Of a stretch of 64,000 nucleotides of DNA, positions 8,719 to 16,743 are shown one piece after another. Both the position numbers and the translations under genes were made by a program. Source of the DNA: Syntrophales bacterium (GTDB lineage Bacteria; Desulfobacterota; Syntrophia; Syntrophales; PHBD01); contig DAOSEM010000010.1 in assembly GCA_035363115.1 (NCBI GenBank), positions 1 through 64,000 on the forward strand, read 5' to 3'. The notes under the pieces are model-generated. The model was not told the origin of the DNA. It saw only the letters and a list, made by a program, of their open reading frames with translations, and ran no database searches. Each line of letters starts with the position of its first letter. Within the stretch, counting starts at the first letter, position 1.

Positions 8719-9488
8719 TGAAGAAACCGCGCGTCTTTTCCTTTACAGGCAAGGGAGGATCGGGAAAAACGACCCTGGCCTCCCTCATGCTGGCCGCCCT
8801 GATCCGCCGGGGGACATTCCAGGACATTCTCGTCATCGACGCTGACCCGGACGCGAACCTGTCGGCGACCCTGGGGATCCCGGTGGAGGCCACGGTCGGA
8901 CAGGCAGTGGACCGCCGCCGCAGCGAGCTCAAGGGATCGGCGGGGCGGGGAAGAAAGCTGCGCTTTTCCCTTTGGGACACGATCCGCCACGACCGCTCCT
9001 TCGACTTTCTCGTCATGGGCAGGACCAGCGGTGAGGGCTGCTACTGCGCCGTGCATTCGGTCCTGACGGAGAGCCTGCTGGACACGATGGCCATGTACGA
9101 CCTGGTCCTGATGGATTTCGGCGCCGGGCTGGAGCACTTCAGCCGCCGGGCCGGCAACCCCTCGGATACCCTTCTGATTTCCTGCGATCCCTCCCGGCTA
9201 AGCTTTGACACGGCCCGGCGGATCGACGAGCTGGTACGGGAACTGTCCCTGCCCTACGACCGGATCTACGTGGTGGGCAGCCGTTTCCCCCGGGAGTCGG
9301 AGGACATCTTCTTAAGGTTGGCGCGGGAAGCGGGGATCGAGCCCCTGGGTGTGATCCCCGCAGACGGCGACGTGGCGGCCCGCAACCTCGCCGGAGTCGA
9401 CCTGCTGTCCATGGACCCGGACAACACCGCCCTTCAGGCCGCGGAGAGCCTTCTCGAGAGGCTCATCGCGCCGGGTCCGGCGTCCTGA
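8718..9488 (+). CDS. CooC-type nickel/metal-insertion ATPase (MinD/ParA-like)
   Basis: 256 residues of the SIMIBI P-loop class. The deviant Walker A is GKGGSGKTT at residues 10-18, and the switch motif is VIDADPDANL. The SGEGCYC sequence near residue 110 matches the CxC metal-binding motif of CooC, the ATPase that helps nickel insertion into CO dehydrogenase. FGAGLEHFSRR follows as Walker B/switch II. No CO dehydrogenase or acetyl-CoA synthase gene is in the window. Either the target is encoded elsewhere, or this protein matures another cofactor such as those of the adjacent Fe-S proteins or AOR. Start overlaps the preceding stop. Confidence 0.82.
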   Translation: MKKPRVFSFTGKGGSGKTTLASLMLAALIRRGTFQDILVIDADPDANLSATLGIPVEATVGQAVDRRRSELKGSAGRGRKLRFSLWDTIRHDRSFDFLVMGRTSGEGCYCAVHSVLTESLLDTMAMYDLVLMDFGAGLEHFSRRAGNPSDTLLISCDPSRLSFDTARRIDELVRELSLPYDRIYVVGSRFPRESEDIFLRLAREAGIEPLGVIPADGDVAARNLAGVDLLSMDPDNTALQAAESLLERLIAPGPAS

Positions 9489-9554
9489 TAACCCCAAACC
9501 CCTTACCGTCCCGGGACCTTCGGAGAACCGGGGCCATTTTTCGGAGGTGCCCCC

Positions 9555-11423
9555 ATGAAAGGCAACACAGGCAAGATACTCAACGTGGATCTGACGGCAG
9601 GGAAAACGGAGATCGAGGCCCTTCCCGAGGCCTGGTACAGGCAGTATATCGGCGGCAGCGGGCTGGCGGCCAAGCTTTTCCGGGAGCGGGGGCGATTCGA
9701 CCTGGAGCCACTGGACCCCGCGGCCATGCTGATCTTCATGAACGGCCCTTTCGCGGGGCTTCGCCTCTCCGGGGCCAGCCGGAACAGCGTCGCGGGCTGC
9801 TCTCCCCTGACGGGGCACTGGGGCGACTCCTCCTGCGGGGGGTTCTTCGCCCCGGAGCTGCGCTACTGCGGCCTCGACGGTCTCGTGATCACGGGGCGGT
9901 CCGACAAACCCTCCCTGCTCCTGGTCGAGGACGACCGGGTGCAGATCCTTGACGCCTCCGACCTCTGGGGGAAGGGGACCGAAGAGACGACACGCCTTCT
10001 GAAGGAGCGCTACGGGAAGAACGCCCGGACACTGGTCATCGGTCCCGCGGCGGAAAAGCTGGTCAAGTTCGCCCTGATCCTCAACGACGGCCACCACGCC
10101 ACGGGCCGGGCCGGCTTCGGCACCCTCATGGGGGCCAAGCTCCTCAAGGCCATTGTCGTGAAGGCCTCGAAAAAAACGATGGAACTGGCGGACCCGGAGG
10201 CGTTCGAGGAGCTACGGAAAGACCTGAACGAGCGCATCAAAGAGGCCCTGGCGTCCAACGTCCTTCACGAGAACGGGACGGCGGCGAACCTGATGGGCGG
10301 TGTCTACAGCGGCGATGTCCCGGTCAAAAACTGGACCTCCAACTTCTGGGAGGAAGCGGCGGAGGCCCTCTCGGGAGGAACCCTGACGGACCTGTACCTG
10401 ACCCGCCGCGGGGCCTGCGCCTACTGCGGCATCGCCTGCAAGCGGGTCGTGGAGGTCAAGGAAGGCCCCTTCGCCGTCCCCGAGGGACCCGGGCCTGAAT
10501 ACGAGACCATTGTCGCATTCGGCACCCTCATCGGCAGCATCGACCTTGCGGCGACCTGCAAAGCGGGGCGCCTCTGCAACGACCTCGGAATCGACAGCAT
10601 CTCCGCCGGCGGGACCATCGCATGGGCCATGGAGGCCTTCGAACGGGGGGACCTCACCCTGGAGCAGACGGACGGCGTGCCCTTCGTCTGGGGTGACATG
10701 GCCACGGTCATCGACGTGATCCTCCCGAAGATCGGCCGACGGGAGGGGATGCTCGGAGAACTCCTTGCCGACGGCAGCGTGAAGGCCGCCAAGAAGATCG
10801 GGAAGGGTCTGGAGTACACGGTTCACAGCAAGGGGCTGGAGGCGCCCATGCACGACCCGCGCGGCGGCGGGCACGGGATGGCCCTGACATACGCCGTCGG
10901 CGCCCGGGGGGCCTGCCACGTCGCCGACCCGATGCTGTTCATGGAGATGGGAGCCCGGTACTACCCGGAGATCGGCTTCGACCTGATCCTGGAGCCGCAG
11001 ACCTCGGAAAACAAGGCGGAGGCCGCCGTGACGGCGGTGGCCCTGGGGGCCATCGAGAACAGCGCCTGCTTCTGCAACTTCGCCGACGCCGAGGTGACCA
11101 TCCCGGACTGGCTCATCCTCTTCAACGCCGTGGCCGACTATGGATGGGACGCCGAGGAGATGATGCGGGCAGGCAGGCGGATCTATTTCCTCAAGCGCCT
11201 CATCAACCACGAATTCGGCCTCACGGCCGCGGACGACAGCCTGACGCCCCGGATGCTCGAGCCGGGCAAGGATGGCGAGGCCGATGGCTCCCAGGTGGAC
11301 CTGGCGTTCATGAAGGCCCGGTTCTACGAACTCATGGACATCGACCCCGAGAAGGGGATCCCGACCCGGGAGGCCCTTGTGGCTGCAGGCATGGAAGAAG
11401 AGGCGGAACGGACATGGGGCTGA
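9555..11423 (+). CDS. Aldehyde ferredoxin oxidoreductase (tungsten/molybdenum-type)
   Basis: 622 residues, the usual AOR length. The N-terminus MKGNTGKILNVDLTAGK and YIGGSGLAAK are AOR signatures, as is SSCGGFFAPELR in the pterin-binding domain. CAYCGIACKR provides three cluster cysteines, and a later ENSACFCNF supplies the fourth. The enzyme oxidises aldehydes to acids, or reduces acids, using ferredoxin and a tungstopterin. GGAGG lies 7 bases from the ATG. The 66-base gap upstream contains a weak imperfect hairpin followed by ATTTTT (about 9508-9541), so partial termination before this gene is possible. With the alcohol dehydrogenase and acyl-CoA ligase it completes an alcohol-aldehyde-acid-acyl-CoA sequence. 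Confidence 0.93.
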   Translation: MKGNTGKILNVDLTAGKTEIEALPEAWYRQYIGGSGLAAKLFRERGRFDLEPLDPAAMLIFMNGPFAGLRLSGASRNSVAGCSPLTGHWGDSSCGGFFAPELRYCGLDGLVITGRSDKPSLLLVEDDRVQILDASDLWGKGTEETTRLLKERYGKNARTLVIGPAAEKLVKFALILNDGHHATGRAGFGTLMGAKLLKAIVVKASKKTMELADPEAFEELRKDLNERIKEALASNVLHENGTAANLMGGVYSGDVPVKNWTSNFWEEAAEALSGGTLTDLYLTRRGACAYCGIACKRVVEVKEGPFAVPEGPGPEYETIVAFGTLIGSIDLAATCKAGRLCNDLGIDSISAGGTIAWAMEAFERGDLTLEQTDGVPFVWGDMATVIDVILPKIGRREGMLGELLADGSVKAAKKIGKGLEYTVHSKGLEAPMHDPRGGGHGMALTYAVGARGACHVADPMLFMEMGARYYPEIGFDLILEPQTSENKAEAAVTAVALGAIENSACFCNFADAEVTIPDWLILFNAVADYGWDAEEMMRAGRRIYFLKRLINHEFGLTAADDSLTPRMLEPGKDGEADGSQVDLAFMKARFYELMDIDPEKGIPTREALVAAGMEEEAERTWG

Positions 11424-11502
11424 ACCCTATCCCGACAGACAGGCGGGCCTTGACTTTTGGCCTCCGTTCTTCCATGTAACAGGAAATCCAAAGGAAGGGA
11501 GA

Positions 11503-11814
11503 ATGCTTATGAAACGAATCCTGTTTGCCGTCGCCGTCGTTTTCCTGTTTGTCACCGTCGCAGCCGCCGCCGGTCCCAAGACGTACCAGGTCACGGGGCC
11601 GGTCCTGGAGAAGAAGGACAACATCATCGTCGTTCAGAAGGGGAAGGACAAGTGGGAGCTCGCCCTGTCGAAGGACACCAAGGTGAAGGGCGATCTCAAG
11701 GTCGGCTCCAAGGTCACCATCGAGTACACCATGACCGCCGCCAGCATTGACGTCAAAGAGGACAAGAAGGCCGAGAAGAAGGCACCTGACAAGAAGGCGC
11801 CCGCCAAGAAGTAG
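11503..11814 (+). CDS. Small exported protein with lysine-rich tail
   Basis: 103 residues from the ATG at 11503 or 101 from 11509. Both have Shine-Dalgarno sequences at suitable distance (AAGGA and GGGAG). A signal peptide (residues 1 to about 23, ending VAAAA) is followed by a short beta-rich domain and a lysine/alanine/proline tail with KKAPDKKAPAKK. Periplasmic location is inferred. The beta segment looks like small OB-like exported proteins, but I do not recognise a named family. Upstream, TTGACT at 11450 and TGTAAC at 11475 are 19 bases apart, a weak promoter candidate. A terminator follows directly, suggesting a monocistronic unit. Confidence 0.7.
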   Translation: MLMKRILFAVAVVFLFVTVAAAAGPKTYQVTGPVLEKKDNIIVVQKGKDKWELALSKDTKVKGDLKVGSKVTIEYTMTAASIDVKEDKKAEKKAPDKKAPAKK

Positions 11815-11839
11815 CCGGCGGGTTCCCGCAGGCATGCAT

Positions 11840-11873
11840 GGCGGTCCCGCCCCCCGGCGGGGCCGCCTTCTTT
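11840..11873 (+). terminator. Intrinsic terminator after the small exported protein
   Basis: A 12-bp GC stem (11840-11851 with 11856-11867, one G-U pair) with a CCCC loop is followed by TTCTTT. It lies 26 bases after the stop codon and before the HerA-like gene, whose start follows at 11910. Confidence 0.65.
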
Positions 11874-11909
11874 CCCGGCCCCTTCGCGGCCGGAACATCC
11901 GGAGGCGTC

Positions 11910-13370
11910 ATGGCTCAGCAAATCCCGCCGATTCTCGTCGCCAGAGGCAAATCGGACCTCTTCCTGTACCCGAAAATGGCCAACCGGCACGGACTGATCG
12001 CCGGCGCCACCGGCACGGGCAAGACCATCTCCCTGCGCGTACTGGCGGAACAGTTCTCCGCGCTCGGTGTCCCCGTCTTCCTGGCCGACGTCAAGGGAGA
12101 CCTCTCGGGGATCGGCCGGCCCGGCGGGGATCACGCCAAAGTGGCCGAGCGTGTGAAAGAGCTCAAGATGCAGGAGTTCTCCTTCTCCTACGAGGGGTAT
12201 CCCGCCGTCTTCTGGGACGTCTTCGGCGAGAAGGGTCACCCGGTCCGGACAACGGTCACGGAGATGGGACCGATCCTCCTGTCCCGGATCCTCAACCTGA
12301 ACGAGACCCAGAGCGGCGTCCTGAGCATCCTCTTCAAGATCGCCGACGACAACGGATTCCTGCTTCTCGACCTCAAGGACCTGCGCGCCATGGCCCAGTA
12401 CGTGGGCGACAATGCCGAGACGTTCCGGCTCCAGTACGGGAACATCTCCAAGGCCAGTGTCGGCGCCATCCAGCGGAACCTTCTCGTCCTGGAAGAACAG
12501 GGCGGCGAGCAATTCTTCGGTGAGCCTGCCCTCAACATCGACGACCTCCTGCAGACCGACGCGGCGGGGCGGGGAGCGGTGAACATCCTCTCGGCCGACC
12601 GGCTCATGCAGTCCCCCAAGGTGTACGCCACGTTTCTCCTCTGGCTCCTGTCGGAGCTTTTCGAACACCTCCCCGAGGCGGGGGACCCTCCGAAGCCGAA
12701 GCTCGTTTTCTTCTTCGACGAGGCCCACCTCCTCTTCGACGACGCCCCAAAGGCCCTGGAGGAAAAAATCGAGCAGGTGGTACGGCTGATTCGCTCCAAG
12801 GGCGTGGGGGTTTATTTTGTCACGCAGAACCCTCTGGACATCCCCGACGCCGTTCTCGGCCAGCTGGGCAACCGTGTCCAGCACGCCCTGCGGGCCTTCA
12901 CGCCCCGGGACCAGAAAGCGGTCCGGGCCGCCGCGGAGACCTTCCGGGCCAATCCCGGCCTCGACACGGCAGCGGCCATCCTGGAGCTGGGCGTGGGGGA
13001 GGCACTCGTCTCCATGCAGGACGAGAAAGGGGTGCCCGGGATCGTGGAGCGAGCCTGGATCGCTCCGCCCCGGAGCGCTCTTACGCCCCTGACGCCTGCC
13101 GAGCTGCTCGGGATCGTCAAGGAGTCTCCCATATACGGCTCATACGAAAACGTGGTGGACCGGGAATCGGCATACGAAAAGCTCAAGACCCGGGCGGGAC
13201 AGGAATCGGAGTCGATGCCGCCCGCGAAGGGAGGGAAAAGGCAGCCCAAAAGCCAGACGGAGCAACTCGTCGGCGCCCTGACCACGAGCGCCGCCCGCGC
13301 CATCGGCAGCCAGATCGGCCGGCAGCTCATCCGCGGCGTCCTGGGATCCCTGTTCGGAGGACGGCGATAA
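11910..13370 (+). CDS. HerA/DUF853-type ATPase (YjgR-like)
   Basis: 486 residues. Walker A GATGTGKTIS is near residue 32 and Walker B LVFFFDEAHLLFDD near residue 270. The motif FLADVKGDLSG and the VYFVTQNPLDIPDAVLGQLG segment are characteristic of the DUF853 branch of HerA/VirB4-like P-loop ATPases. The C-terminal 70 residues are basic and probably disordered, ending in a QLIRGVLGSLFGG helix. The physiological role in bacteria is not established. GGAGG 5 bases before the ATG at 11910 decides the start over the longer frame beginning at 11838, which would overlap the terminator. Confidence 0.85.
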   Translation: MAQQIPPILVARGKSDLFLYPKMANRHGLIAGATGTGKTISLRVLAEQFSALGVPVFLADVKGDLSGIGRPGGDHAKVAERVKELKMQEFSFSYEGYPAVFWDVFGEKGHPVRTTVTEMGPILLSRILNLNETQSGVLSILFKIADDNGFLLLDLKDLRAMAQYVGDNAETFRLQYGNISKASVGAIQRNLLVLEEQGGEQFFGEPALNIDDLLQTDAAGRGAVNILSADRLMQSPKVYATFLLWLLSELFEHLPEAGDPPKPKLVFFFDEAHLLFDDAPKALEEKIEQVVRLIRSKGVGVYFVTQNPLDIPDAVLGQLGNRVQHALRAFTPRDQKAVRAAAETFRANPGLDTAAAILELGVGEALVSMQDEKGVPGIVERAWIAPPRSALTPLTPAELLGIVKESPIYGSYENVVDRESAYEKLKTRAGQESESMPPAKGGKRQPKSQTEQLVGALTTSAARAIGSQIGRQLIRGVLGSLFGGRR

Positions 13371-13427
13371 CAGAAGTTCTTTTCGGAACCCCTCCGAAGA
13401 GACGGATGCCGCGGCCACGAAAAACGG

Positions 13428-13502
13428 GAACGGATTTCAAATCCGCTCCCCTTCCTTTCTTACACTTCGCATCAGGGCACGGGGGCTGCCACGGGGGCTT
13501 CC
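13428..13502. repeat. Left outer arm of the inverted-repeat element
   Basis: 75 bases identical, as reverse complement, to 14020-14094. The arm's outer end contains a small palindrome, CGGATTT-C-AAATCCG. Homology continues imperfectly inward to about 13512. Confidence 0.85.
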
Positions 13503-13690
13503 TCTGTCGCGAAAACGTTTCTGTTCTTCGCCTTCTGAAACCGAAGAGCCTGGGGTCCGGAAACGTTTTCTGATTGCTCCTCTGGAAACCCCCGGTCGCG
13601 CCCCCGCGAACGTTGGTCAGGGGAGAGGGGGCTTCCCGGAGCGCGAATAGCGGCTTTTTCGGGGCACCCTGCCGTCGCAGCGCAGCGCCC

Positions 13691-13738
13691 GCAAAGTCAT
13701 CTGTCTGAGCACCGTCCGGTGCGAGTTATGACTTTGCA
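13691..13738. repeat. Core hairpin of the inverted-repeat element
   Basis: GCAAAGTCAT at 13691-13700 pairs perfectly with ATGACTTTGC at 13729-13738. Inside it, GCACC and GGTGC form a second small stem around GTCC. This is the centre of the nested symmetry. Confidence 0.7.
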
Positions 13739-14019
13739 ATGGAAATTTATCCCTATTGCTCCTCTGGGAAGCCCCTCTCCCGGACCGACGTTCGTGGGGT
13801 TAGACATAGTAAAACGAAGGACACATCCCCATTTTTTTGATTCGGTAACAACGCACCATGCCTGTTCGTAACGAAATATTTGGGGGAAGTGTTCTTTTTG
13901 GCCGACGTTCGCGGGGGCGCGACCGGGGGTTTCCAGAGGAGCGATTAGGACTTTTTCCCCATCCCTCCAGCCTGACGGACCGTCGACGAGGGAACGCGGG
14001 GAAAAATGTCCGCGACGGC

Positions 14020-14094
14020 GGAAGCCCCCGTGGCAGCCCCCGTGCCCTGATGCGAAGTGTAAGAAAGGAAGGGGAGCGGATTTGAAATCCGTTC
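14020..14094. repeat. Right outer arm of the inverted-repeat element
   Basis: Reverse complement of 13428-13502 without mismatch over 75 bases. It ends 29 bases from the stop of the - strand membrane-protein gene, so transcripts of that gene would run into it. Confidence 0.85.
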
Positions 14095-14123
14095 CTCTCT
14101 TGTGCGGACCGGCGGGTGTCCGG

Positions 14124-15035
14124 TCAAGCGACGGCGGGTGGCGGTTCCGCGGGCGGCTGCTCCACGGGTGGAGGCGGAGGCTGGACGTGGATGCCTTTCA
14201 TCCGGGTCCCGAACCGGCTGAAGATAACCCCGCCCAGCCCCAGCACGACGGCCAGCACTTTCACGATCGGCCCGATATAGGGAATCCACCCGGCGAACCA
14301 CAGGATGATCAGGCCCCAGAAGGTCTCGCGGACGATTCCCTGGTTCCGCCTCTTCACCAGCGCGTACACTTGCCGGCCGACAAGCTGCGACATGGCGATG
14401 AACCCGGTCAGGGCCGCCACGGTCATGATGACGACCTCCAGGGGAATCAGGACGATCCCGATGACGGAGATGGCCAGGAGGATCGCCAGGGGCACCGCCA
14501 GGACCAGGGCCAGGAGCCCCCAGAGCGAAGAGCGAAGGGTTTCTTCCCGGATGGTCGTGGAGATGACCGCGATGGGCTTCGGAATCAAGACCGTCACGAG
14601 CATGGCGATGATGAGGAGGCAGAAGAAGATCGCCAGGGAAATGACGGCCAGGACCCAGGACCAGCCCTCCGCTTCGTCCTCGACGGCGGAGGATACGAAG
14701 GCCCAGAAGTTGGTCGTGTTGATCGCGGTGACGCTCCCCCGAATTTCCGCGCCCCGTCCCCGGACAACGGTGCCCCCGATGGAAACCACGTCGCCTTCGA
14801 CGATGGCCCCCCGACTCACCACGACCGACGCCCCCACGGCCACGACGTCCTTTTCTACCGTACCGTTCACCGTTACCTGACCGCCGAAGGAAACAACGCG
14901 CCTTGCCTTCGTTCCCGCCTCGACGGTGACGTCGCTGCCGAACTGGACGATGGAAGCGGCCTCATGGCCCGCCGCGGAAACGGATGCGGACATCAGGAGC
15001 AAAAGAAGAACGCAGACGTAGATCCGGATTTTCAT
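14124..15035 (-). CDS. Membrane protein with bactofilin-like beta-repeat N-terminus
   Basis: 303 residues. A signal peptide (about 1-22) is followed by short repeats with regularly spaced valine and glycine (VVSFGGQVTVNGTVEKDVV, VVSIGGTVVRGRGAEIRGSV). These resemble the beta-helix of bactofilin/polymer-forming proteins. Four or five hydrophobic segments follow (about residues 130-270), then a proline-rich tail (QPPPPPVEQPP). The ATG at 15035 has AAGGA 9 bases upstream and is preferred over the longer frame at 15083. A surface sensor or envelope-stress role is possible, but no function is known. It faces the inverted-repeat element downstream. Confidence 0.72.
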   Translation of the reverse strand: MKIRIYVCVLLLLLMSASVSAAGHEAASIVQFGSDVTVEAGTKARRVVSFGGQVTVNGTVEKDVVAVGASVVVSRGAIVEGDVVSIGGTVVRGRGAEIRGSVTAINTTNFWAFVSSAVEDEAEGWSWVLAVISLAIFFCLLIIAMLVTVLIPKPIAVISTTIREETLRSSLWGLLALVLAVPLAILLAISVIGIVLIPLEVVIMTVAALTGFIAMSQLVGRQVYALVKRRNQGIVRETFWGLIILWFAGWIPYIGPIVKVLAVVLGLGGVIFSRFGTRMKGIHVQPPPPPVEQPPAEPPPAVA

Positions 15036-15132
15036 GACCCGGTCCTTTCTTTGGGCCGGCCTCCCGGCTTCCTTTTTTTCCATGGATCATAGCCTGCCTC
15101 GCGGCAGGTTTCAATCATCGCCATACCGAACG

Positions 15133-15168
15133 AAAAAAGGCCCCGCAATCCGCGCCGCATTGCCGGCC
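15133..15168 (-). terminator. Intrinsic terminator of glmM
   Basis: Read on the - strand, GGCCGGCAAT (15168-15159) pairs with ATTGCGGGGCC (15149-15139) with one bulge. Six T residues follow (15138-15133). It starts 6 bases after the glmM stop. Confidence 0.8.
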
Positions 15169-15173
15169 CGCAC

Positions 15174-16523
15174 CTATCCGAGAACCTCTCGCACGACCCC
15201 GGCGATCCGGCCGGCGTGGGTCTCCGTTTCCTCCCTCGTCGGGCCTTCCACCATCACACGGCAGAGGTTCTGGGTCCCCGAATATCGCACGAGGACCCGG
15301 CCCCGGCCGTTCAGCGCCGCTTCCGCCTCCCGGACGGCCGCCATGACTTCCGGCACGGTCTCCAGGTCAGGGCGGGACCGCGTCTCTACATTGAGAAGCA
15401 CCTGGGGATAGACCGTCATGAGGCGTCCCAGCTCCGAGAGGGAAGCTCCGGCCCGGTCCATTGCCGCCAGGACCTGGAGGGCCGTGAGGATGCCGTCGCC
15501 GGAGGAGAGGTGCTCCAGAAAAATCAGGTGGCCCGAGTCCTCGCCGCCGAGGACGGCCGCCCGCTCCTTCATGGCCGCGAAGACGTAACGATCCCCGACA
15601 TCCGTCATGATCGAGTCGATCCCCATTTCCCGGAAAGCCAGTGTCAGGCCTATGTTGCTCATGACCGTGCGGACGACCAGGTTGTTCGCGAGCCGTCCTT
15701 CCTCCCGAAGCCGGCGGGCAGAGATCGCCAGGAGGGTATCCCCCGTGAGAACCCTGCCTGTCTCGTCCACGGCAATGACCCGGTCTCCGTCGCCATCGAA
15801 GGCAAAGCCCGCATCGGCCTTCTCCTTCACGACCCTCCCGGCAAGGGTGCCCGGGTGCTGGGAGCCGCAGCCGTCATTGATGTTCTTCCCGTCGGGCCGG
15901 GCGAAAAGGACCGTCACCTCCGCCCCCAGGGCGGCGAAGACCTCCGGCGCCACGCGGTATGTCGCCCCGTTTGAGCAATCAAGGATGATTTTCCGGCCCG
16001 CAAGGGAAAGACCCGGTACGGTTCCCCGGAGAAAGGATTCATAGCAGCTCCGGGCGTCATCGAGGGAACGGGCCATTCCGGGGGAGTCGGGAAGCGGTCC
16101 GGCGCCGTTCTCCCGATCGCCCAGGATCAGCCCCTCAATGGTCTCTTCGGCGTCATCGGGCAGCTTCGTGCCTTCCGCGGAGAAGATCTTGATCCCGTTG
16201 TCCTGGTAGGGATTGTGGGAGGCCGAGACGACGATTCCGCAGTCGGCCTGCTTGTCCGACGTCAGAAAGGCCACCGCCGGCGTGGGGATGATGCCGGCCA
16301 GGAGGGCGTCCATGCCGGTCGAGCAGATTCCCTCCATCAGGGCCCGCTCGAGCATTTCCCCGGATTCCCTCGTGTCGCGCCCGAGAACGATCCGGTGGGC
16401 CGGCTGCTCCCGCTGCAGGAAGAAAAGTGCCGCCGCGCGGCCGATGCGGAAGGCCATCTCCGCAGTGATCGGGTAGCGGTTGACGGGTCCACGGATCCCG
16501 TCCGTTCCGAACAGCTTTCCCAT
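15174..16523 (-). CDS. glmM: Phosphoglucosamine mutase
   Basis: 449 residues. It converts glucosamine-6-phosphate to glucosamine-1-phosphate for UDP-GlcNAc and cell-wall synthesis. The N-terminus GKLFGTDGIRG is characteristic. The phosphoserine loop is VVSASHNPYQDNGIKIF, the metal loop DGDGDR, and the sugar loop GGEDSGH (most GlmM have GEQSGH, so Asp here is a mild variant). The start at 16523 has AGGAGG 8 bases upstream. A -10/-35 pair lies about 90 bases upstream and an intrinsic terminator follows, so it is probably a single-gene unit divergent from mdh. Confidence 0.95.
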   Translation of the reverse strand: MGKLFGTDGIRGPVNRYPITAEMAFRIGRAAALFFLQREQPAHRIVLGRDTRESGEMLERALMEGICSTGMDALLAGIIPTPAVAFLTSDKQADCGIVVSASHNPYQDNGIKIFSAEGTKLPDDAEETIEGLILGDRENGAGPLPDSPGMARSLDDARSCYESFLRGTVPGLSLAGRKIILDCSNGATYRVAPEVFAALGAEVTVLFARPDGKNINDGCGSQHPGTLAGRVVKEKADAGFAFDGDGDRVIAVDETGRVLTGDTLLAISARRLREEGRLANNLVVRTVMSNIGLTLAFREMGIDSIMTDVGDRYVFAAMKERAAVLGGEDSGHLIFLEHLSSGDGILTALQVLAAMDRAGASLSELGRLMTVYPQVLLNVETRSRPDLETVPEVMAAVREAEAALNGRGRVLVRYSGTQNLCRVMVEGPTREETETHAGRIAGVVREVLG

Positions 16524-16613
16524 TCCACTCCTCCTGGAAGTCACTCCCGGACCGGACTCTAAAACGCCCGGGGAAAACGGCGGTTTTCATCTCCCGGCCG
16601 GGAATCGGCGGCG

Positions 16614-16642
16614 ATCCTATCCTACCGAAATGTCTTTTGCAA
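16614..16642 (-). promoter_or_regulatory. Candidate sigma-70 promoter of glmM
   Basis: On the - strand TTGCAA (16642-16637) and TAGGAT (16619-16614) are separated by 17 bases, each matching the consensus at four of six positions. The position is about 91 bases upstream of the glmM start codon. Confidence 0.4.
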
Positions 16643-16743
16643 CCCGGATTTCCAATCCCCTGGAAGAAGGGAAAGAGTCCGTTGTGCTCCGCCTTTTTTT
16701 GGTATACACAGGTTCCCCACCGCAAGGAAAGGAGATGCAGTCC

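Larger units (their letters stand above)
13428..14094. repeat. Composite nested inverted-repeat element between convergent genes
   Basis: The 753-base gap between the HerA-like gene and the convergent membrane-protein gene is almost entirely structured repeat. Perfect 75-base outer arms lie at 13428-13502 and 14020-14094. Perfect 38-base middle arms lie at 13576-13613 and 13905-13942. Imperfect inner arms lie near 13602-13649 and 13752-13800. A core hairpin is at 13691-13738. Further small dyads occur, for example GAAAACGTTT at 13511 with AAACGTTTTC at 13561. No convincing coding frame or transposase is present. It could be a MITE-like or REP/BIME-like element, a structured RNA, or a bidirectional terminator. 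Only sequence symmetry is observed. Confidence 0.8.

Noticed and set aside
13858..14085. Small + strand open frame inside the inverted-repeat element
   Set aside because: It spans repeat arms, has an arginine/glycine-rich composition and no ribosome binding site. It reflects the GC-rich repeat, not a gene.
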